From Vicia villosa (Eukaryota; Streptophyta; Magnoliopsida; Fabales; Fabaceae): a DNA stretch of 64,000 nt. The position numbers and the translations under genes were made by a program. Location: contig NW_026705237.1 of NCBI RefSeq assembly GCF_029867415.1, positions 558,001 through 622,000 of the forward strand, read 5' to 3'. Below, in pieces: positions 58,690-64,000 of the stretch. The notes below the pieces were generated by a model. That model worked only from the letters and a program-made list of their open reading frames with translations. It ran no database searches and was not told where the DNA came from. The first letter of the stretch is position 1. Every line of letters starts with the position of its first letter.

Positions 58690-58701
58690 GCTCTGATGCC
58701 A
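58690..58701 (-). other. Primer binding site, tRNA-Met (copia)
   Basis: The minus strand reads TGGCATCAGAGC, two bases from the LTR end; one change from the usual TGGTATCAGAGC. Confidence 0.9.
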
Positions 58702-58703
58702 AT

Positions 58704-59910
58704 TGAAGGATAGAAAAACACTTAGAAAAGGGGGGGTTTGAATAAGTGTAGCTTTAAAAACTTGACAGATAAAAATAAATTGCACAGTTATTTTTATCCT
58801 GGTTCGTTGTAAACTAAACTACTCCAGTCCACCCCCGCAGAGATGATTTACCTCAACTGAGGATTTAATCCACTAATCGCACGGATTACAATGGTTTTCC
58901 ACTTAGTCAGCAACTAAGTCTTCCAGAGTCTTCTGATCACACACTGATCACTCCAGGAACAACTGCTTAGATACCCTCTAAGACTTTCTAGAGTATTCTG
59001 ATCCACACGATCACTCTAGTTACAACCTGCTTAGATAACCTCTAAGACTTCCTAGAGTATTCTGATCCACACGATCACTCTAGTTACTTACAACTTAATG
59101 TAATCAATTCTAAGAGTATTACAATTGCTTCTTAAAAGCTATAATCACAAACTGTGATATTTCTCTTAACGTTTAAGCTTAATCTCACTAATATATTACA
59201 ACAGCAATGTAGTGAGCTTTGATGAAGGTGAAGATTCTGAGCTTTTAGTAGAACAGAGTTTCAGCAAGTTAATATGAGTTGTTTTGTGCAGAATCGTTAA
59301 CCTTGCTTCTCATCAGAACTTCATATTTATAGGCGTTGGAGAAGATGACCGTTGAGTGCATTTAATGCTTTGCGTGTTCCGTACAGCATCGCATTTAATG
59401 TTATACGCTTTTGTCAACTACCTCGAGCCTTGTTCACGCTGTGTCTACTGGCGTTGCCTATAATAGCTTTTAACGTTCCTTTTGTCAGTCAGCGTAGCTT
59501 GCCACTTGTACTTCCTTCTGATCTGATGTTTGTGAATACAACGTTTGAATATCATCAGAGTCAAACAGCTTGGTGCAAAGCATCTTCTGATCTTCTGACC
59601 TTGAAGTGCTTCTGAGCGTGATACCATCAAAACTTCAGTGCTTCTGATCTCATGTTCTTCTGATGCTTCCATAGACCCATGTTCTGATTCTGCTTCGACC
59701 ATCTTCTGATGTCTTGCCAGACCATGTTCTGATGTTGCATGCTGAACCCTTTGAGACAAAGCTTCTGAGCGCTGAATTATGCATACTCTTTATATATTTC
59801 CTGAAAAGGAAATTGCATTGGATTAGAGTACCATATTATCTTAAGCAAAATTCATATTATTGTTATCATCAAAACTGAGATAATTGATCAGAACAAATCT
59901 TGTTCTAACA
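58704..59910 (-). repeat. 5' LTR of the copia element
   Basis: 1207 bp, nearly identical to 50615-51820. Confidence 0.95.
59324..59331 (-). promoter_or_regulatory. TATA box of the copia 5' LTR
   Basis: TATAAATA on the minus strand; the copy expected to drive the copia transcript. Confidence 0.6.
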
Positions 59911-59915
59911 AGGAG
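59911..59915. repeat. Target-site duplication of the copia element, right
   Basis: AGGAG, matching 50610-50614. Confidence 0.95.
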
Positions 59916-60200
59916 TATGTTGTCTTCAGTCAGAACCCTAATTTGGTTGATTCAAAGCTTTTGAGCTTGTTGAAATGCATATTTGGGAACCAAATGTTGA
60001 TTATTGATGAAGATGGTTCTTTTGAGATGAAGGTAGAACAAAACCCTAATTGATTTCAACTTATACTGAGGAGTGATTTCTTGATTAAACCCTGCTGAGC
60101 ACAAGTAGCAAACACAAGCTATGCAATTTGTTAGAGATGCAAATGATGCACATGCAAATGATATGAGGTGGTATCTTAGGTCAAAAATTGGGGTATGACA

Positions 60201-60205
60201 GGAAC
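60201..60205. repeat. Target-site duplication of element I, right
   Basis: GGAAC, matching 9929-9933. Confidence 0.9.
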
Positions 60206-62875
60206 CAGTGGCTTGTATGATCAATTTTTTAATTAATAATTATTTTAATTTTTATTAAAATAAAAAATGCAAATCATAGGCACCAAATTAAATTAATTGA
60301 CGCCTCCTTTGAACTCCAAAACTTAAGCGCCAATTAGATTGACTTGTCCCATTAGAGACACCAATTCAATTGGCTTGACTTCTGAATTGTTAAGTGCATT
60401 CGTCAATTCGCCTTATTTAAACTCTATATATGTATTTATTTTGTTTGAAACATGAATATTTTATAAATAAGTTAAAAAATAGGGTTATTTAAGTATTTAA
60501 GTTAGAAAATATGGTTCTTTTAAGAAAAAAATCTAAATTGGATATTAAAATTATGAGGTATGGATCTTCTCCATTTTCTAAAAGAAAAAGAAGACTTAAT
60601 TAATATATATATAATTAAATAAATGTGAAATAAATATAACATGTTATGGAAATATGCGTTATCTATAATATAAGAAAAGTATAACTTTTCTAAACTTTTT
60701 TTCTGCTTGCGACACGTGGTAGCATGATAGTTAAATATCAGAATCCCACATATTATGATTTTCCTAATATTCCCATTGTATTTCACTTCTCACTTTGTTC
60801 CACTTCCAATCCTTCCACTTCCTTCGGTTGTTATGACATTGAAATCAACAGTTACGAAAATTTTAGGTTATGATTTGAATTCCTTGTTTCAGTTTTACCT
60901 AGTAGTCGCGCTACTGTTCACTATTAGGTTTTTTATTATTCACGAAAATATTCGAAAGCTTTGTACGATTATCTCATACTAAAAACCTACGAAGTTGGTC
61001 TATTGTATTCAGGTTCCAATCTTTGATATTAGCATAATGTTCAATTGAATTTCAATTTCCTTTCAATTTCTTCCTATAAATTTTTTGCTTAATTCTTATA
61101 CAATCGTTTGCTTGATTTGATTGTTGTTATAGGATAGAGATTGTTAAATTCAATTGATTGTGTTCCTTAATTTCTAATCGCTTTTTAACTCTGCTTAATT
61201 GTTAATTCACGTAACCTCTAACCGAATGCTTAATTCGGGAAACAGGAATATAATTGAAATAATATCGTTCGCGCTTGTTTGATTGGTGTTGTAATCGAAT
61301 AGGATTGAGAACCCGCCCGTTTAGGAAATTGAACATAAAGTTATCGATGATGAGTATGAACCCGAATCAGTAGAGTAACTTATTTTATAATCACTTTTGT
61401 TAATCACTTAATTGCAATTTTTTATAAATCGATCCTAAACCAAACCCCCTTAAATCGATTTTGATTGGTTAACTATTACAAGAATCCTTAAGACCGATAT
61501 TCGAGCCATTGTCTCTATCCACGGTCTTTAAAATTACTCACTTTTTATTTGCACGTGACAACGGATCAGTGACGTTGTATCGTTTCTATTTTCGCTTTGT
61601 ATGTAAGTTCTTTCTTCTATCCTTTTATTGTTCAAAGTTATATGATATACTTGATGTGTGATACATGATATGATTTTTCATTTCCAATTGACAAACTATG
61701 TGTTTTCAATTTACATGTTTATAGTGACCTTATTCTAATTTGGTCACACTTATATCTTTATATTTATTTTTTATTTTATGTGTGTTGTTTATTATCATCA
61801 TACCATAAAACATGACCGTTTTCATATGCATTTCATAGTAAATCAAATATGAGTCAAGTTGGGTCTCTCCAAACCTACCAAATAAACCTTATTTCTCTAG
61901 AAAATTATGTTCTTACGTATCATGAGTCGACATATGATATGCATAGGTCGACACATAAATCATTATTTCAAATAAGTGCTTTCTGGTTCAGTATGAATTG
62001 ACACGTATATCGTATAGATCAACACATGTGTCAATGTTTCACATTCATTTGTTTTTCAATTCAGTATGTGCTGACACATGAGTCGCACGAGTCGACACAT
62101 AGGTCGACACGTGCTCGCTGATGATGGAGTGTTTTCATATTTTGGTCTATCTCTTCATTTTCCTTTTTATTTTTCTCACTCATGAACGTTCCAACTCCTC
62201 TTCAACTCTGATGCTCTTTTGATTCAACTCACCCAACTCATTGATATCTCCACTAAACTACCTCAAATCTCCACTTCATTGCATTTAAACAATACCTTGA
62301 CCAACCTCTCATTAAATGTCCACTCAAATCCTTCGACTATAAATCTCTTGTGCATCTCACTTTCTAAATCAAAACCACATCATTGAATCATAGAATTTTG
62401 CATATTTGTGGCATTGTCTGTTGATATGTTAATATATTTCATTTTCCAAAAAAATTTCAATTTTTTACTAAAGTGTGGTTCAATTTATATGTTTGTAGTG
62501 ACCTCATTTTAATGTCCTCGCATGATACTTTACTATTAATATCTTTTGTTCCCATATGTGTGTATGCATGCTTATTGGCGTGAAATCATGAAAAAGTGTC
62601 CATTTACATGTGCATTTCATAAACATTCATGCATGAGCCATTTATACCTGTTAATTAATAGGTAAATAATATCTACATCCTTTTCTTGGATACTCTCAAT
62701 CGATTAAAGCGTATAAAATGTATAATAAAAGATTACTTATTGTTGAAGAGCTGGTACATGTTTTTTTGATGAATCTTTTCTGATAAATGCCGAGAAAGGT
62801 ATTTCTATTCATGACAAAGGTGCATCTACATAAGTCATACTGAAGGACGCCGAAGAAGGAATTAATCAACCTAAA
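60206..62875. other. AT-rich unassigned region
   Basis: No gene seen. Bases 61180-61600 (CGGGAAACAGGAAT, CTTAAGACCGATATTCGAG) have the look of an LTR or leader, but I cannot place them. Bases 61925-62115 repeat GTCGACACAT-type motifs. This may be the 5' side of the decayed copia that follows. Confidence 0.45.
61705..62650. repeat. Diverged direct repeats, about 770 bp apart
   Basis: 61705-61850 and 62475-62635 share blocks such as CAATTTACATGTTTATAGTG against CAATTTATATGTTTGTAGTG, and CATATGCATTTCATA against CATGTGCATTTCATA, in the same order. Confidence 0.5.
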
Positions 62876-62879
62876 TTAG

Positions 62880-63905
62880 TGAAATTTGAGGAGGAGGAAG
62901 ATGGCGACCATGAAAAGGAGAAGGATTAAAGTCAAAGTAACGAGGACGATCTTTCCCTGGAGTGGAGAATATCCAAGGATCATCCAATCGACCATATTCT
63001 TGGAGAAATCACCAAGAGAGTAACTAGTCGCTCTAAGGCTAATGGAAGAGGAATTTGAGATAAGGTTAACGGGGGAGTTGAAATACTTTTTCGGACTTAA
63101 AATCAAGCAACTCAATGAAGGAACATTCATGTGCCAAACAAAGTATTTCCCCGAATTGCTAAAACGATTCGGTATTAGTGATGCAAAATCAATTGATACA
63201 CCAATGCCAACAAAGGGAAATTTGGACAAAGATATATATGGTAAGGATGTTGATGTCAAGAAATATAGAGATATGATTGGTTCTCTTTTATATCTTATTG
63301 CATATAGGTCGGACATAATGTTTGGTGTTTATATGTGCGTTCGATATCAATCACCTCCTAAGGAATCACATCTATAAGTTGTCAAACGCATCCTTAGATA
63401 CCTTCATGGTTCATCTAAGTATGAGCTTTGGTGTTCCTAAGGAAGTAATTGTACTTTGGTTGGTTATTATGATTCTGACTTTGCCGGTTGCAAGTTGGAT
63501 AGGAAAAGTACCAGTGGAACTTGCCAGATGTTTTCAAACTCCTTAGTTAGTTGGCATAACAAAAAACTGGTTTCTGTTGCTTTGTCAACAGTCGAGACGG
63601 AGTATGTCGCAGCCAGTAGTTGTTATGCTCAAATCTTAAGGCTAAAACAATAATTACTTGACTTCGATCTTAAACTTTCACGTACTCCCCTCATGTGTGA
63701 TAACACGAGCGTTATCAACCTAACCGAAAATCTGGTGCTACATTCTCGCACTAAACATATTGAGATACATCACCACTTCCTACGTGACCATGTTGAAAAA
63801 TAGGATGTTGTATTCGAGCATGTTGACTACTAAAAATCAACTTGCAGATATCCTTCCAAAACCTCTTGCAACCGAGCCATTTTTGAAAATTCGAAGGGAA
63901 TTAGG
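62880..63905 (+). pseudogene. Decayed copia pol: end of RT and RNase H
   Basis: On the + strand, KDHPIDHILGEITKRVTSRS (about 62970-63035), which normally lies before RT, is followed directly by the late RT block GELKYFFGLKIKQLNEGTF (63072 on). The RT core with YVDD is therefore missing. Then come MIGSLLYLIAYRSDIMFGVY, RNase H DSDFAGCKLDRKSTSG and ALSTVETEYVAASSC, and the end motif KHIEIHHHFLRDHVEK near 63750. There are stops near 63375, 63650, 63800 and 63830 and a frameshift near 63420. It differs from the SIRE-like copia and resembles Tnt1/Tork-type pol. Confidence 0.85.
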
Positions 63906-64000
63906 GATACGTGAAATCTCAAGTGTTTCCTAAATATACTTGATTCATGCAGTCAATATACTATTTGCCTAAGACTTGCTTATGGGAGTCTTACATTATG

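Larger units (their letters stand above)
50615..59910 (-). mobile_element. SIRE/Maximus-like Ty1/copia element in the LTR of element I
   Basis: 9296 bp flanked by AGGAG. In transcriptional order: 5' LTR, tRNA-Met primer site, gag, protease-integrase-RT-RNase H, 2.1 kb 3' region, polypurine tract, 3' LTR. The two LTRs (1206 and 1207 bp) differ at about eight places by eye, so it is the youngest insertion here. Gag and pol are nearly open. The long 3' region and the gag type point to the SIRE/Maximus lineage. Confidence 0.95.
9934..60200 (-). mobile_element. Ogre element I (Ty3/gypsy, Tat lineage), with two nested inserts
   Basis: Flanked by GGAAC on both sides. In transcriptional order: 5' LTR (60200-46324), tRNA-Arg primer site, ORF1, gag-protease, spacer, pol, 3' untranslated region, polypurine tract, 3' LTR (14192-9934). 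Subtracting element II and the copia insert leaves about 21.4 kb, in the size range of Ogre elements. Pol and gag are broken by stops and frameshifts, so it cannot be autonomous. ORF1, tRNA-Arg priming and the dual RNase H are Ogre hallmarks. Confidence 0.92.
46324..60200 (-). repeat. 5' LTR of element I, interrupted by a copia element
   Basis: Runs from TGTCATACCCC (60200) to CACACGACA (46324). Without the copia insert and its duplicated AGGAG it is about 4.58 kb. It carries the same blocks as 9934-14192 plus 47758-48188, and lacks about 65 bp near 46684 that the other LTR keeps. Confidence 0.93.

Noticed and set aside
60755..60982. 75-codon hydrophobic frame in the right flank
   Set aside because: AT-rich DNA, no domain, and no promoter or splice context to support it.

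Overview
This is repeat-rich plant nuclear DNA, almost certainly from a legume and most likely from the tribe Fabeae (pea, vetch, faba bean, lentil). That assignment rests on two giant Ogre-type (Ty3/gypsy, Tat lineage) retrotransposons with tRNA-Arg primer sites and an extra ORF1, together with a SIRE/Maximus-like Ty1/copia element. I see no ordinary host gene. The genus is inference; no unique gene confirms it.

Layout. 1-4871: a Tekay-like chromovirus (+ strand) with a partial 5' LTR, a 2.1 kb non-coding interior and a 3' LTR. It sits inside an Ogre-type LTR fragment (4872-6276), which abuts the gag of a truncated copia element (6277-7669). 7670-9928: old relics, including an Athila-like primer site and a decayed Tat/Ogre-like LTR. 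9934-60200: Ogre element I (- strand), flanked by the exact duplication GGAAC. It is about 21 kb once its two inserts are subtracted. Its ORF1 is split by Ogre element II (25225-44802, - strand, 19.6 kb, duplication CAAAC). Its 5' LTR is split by a 9.3 kb copia element (50615-59910, - strand, duplication AGGAG). 60206-64000: AT-rich unassigned DNA and a decayed copia pol fragment on the + strand.

Both Ogre elements run LTR, primer site, ORF1, gag-protease, a putative intron, RT-RNase H-second RNase H-integrase, a roughly 2 kb 3' untranslated region, LTR. Element II is the better preserved: one stop in gag, one stop and one frameshift in pol, and a deletion in ORF1. Element I has several stops and frameshifts, although its ORF1 would read open without the insert. 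The copia LTRs differ at only about eight positions by eye, so it is the youngest insertion. Order of events: element I first, then element II and copia independently into it.

The most interesting signal lies in the untranslated parts. Short tandem repeats next to the pol stop codons, further out in the 3' untranslated regions and inside the Ogre LTRs can each form a small hairpin. Stem sequences change from copy to copy with many changes compensated, and several non-Watson-Crick pairs become G-U pairs only on the transcribed strand. This points to structured RNA arrays, or to a DNA process that homogenises hairpin arms. The copia element also lacks a gag zinc knuckle and carries a small gene-like unit between pol and its 3' LTR.
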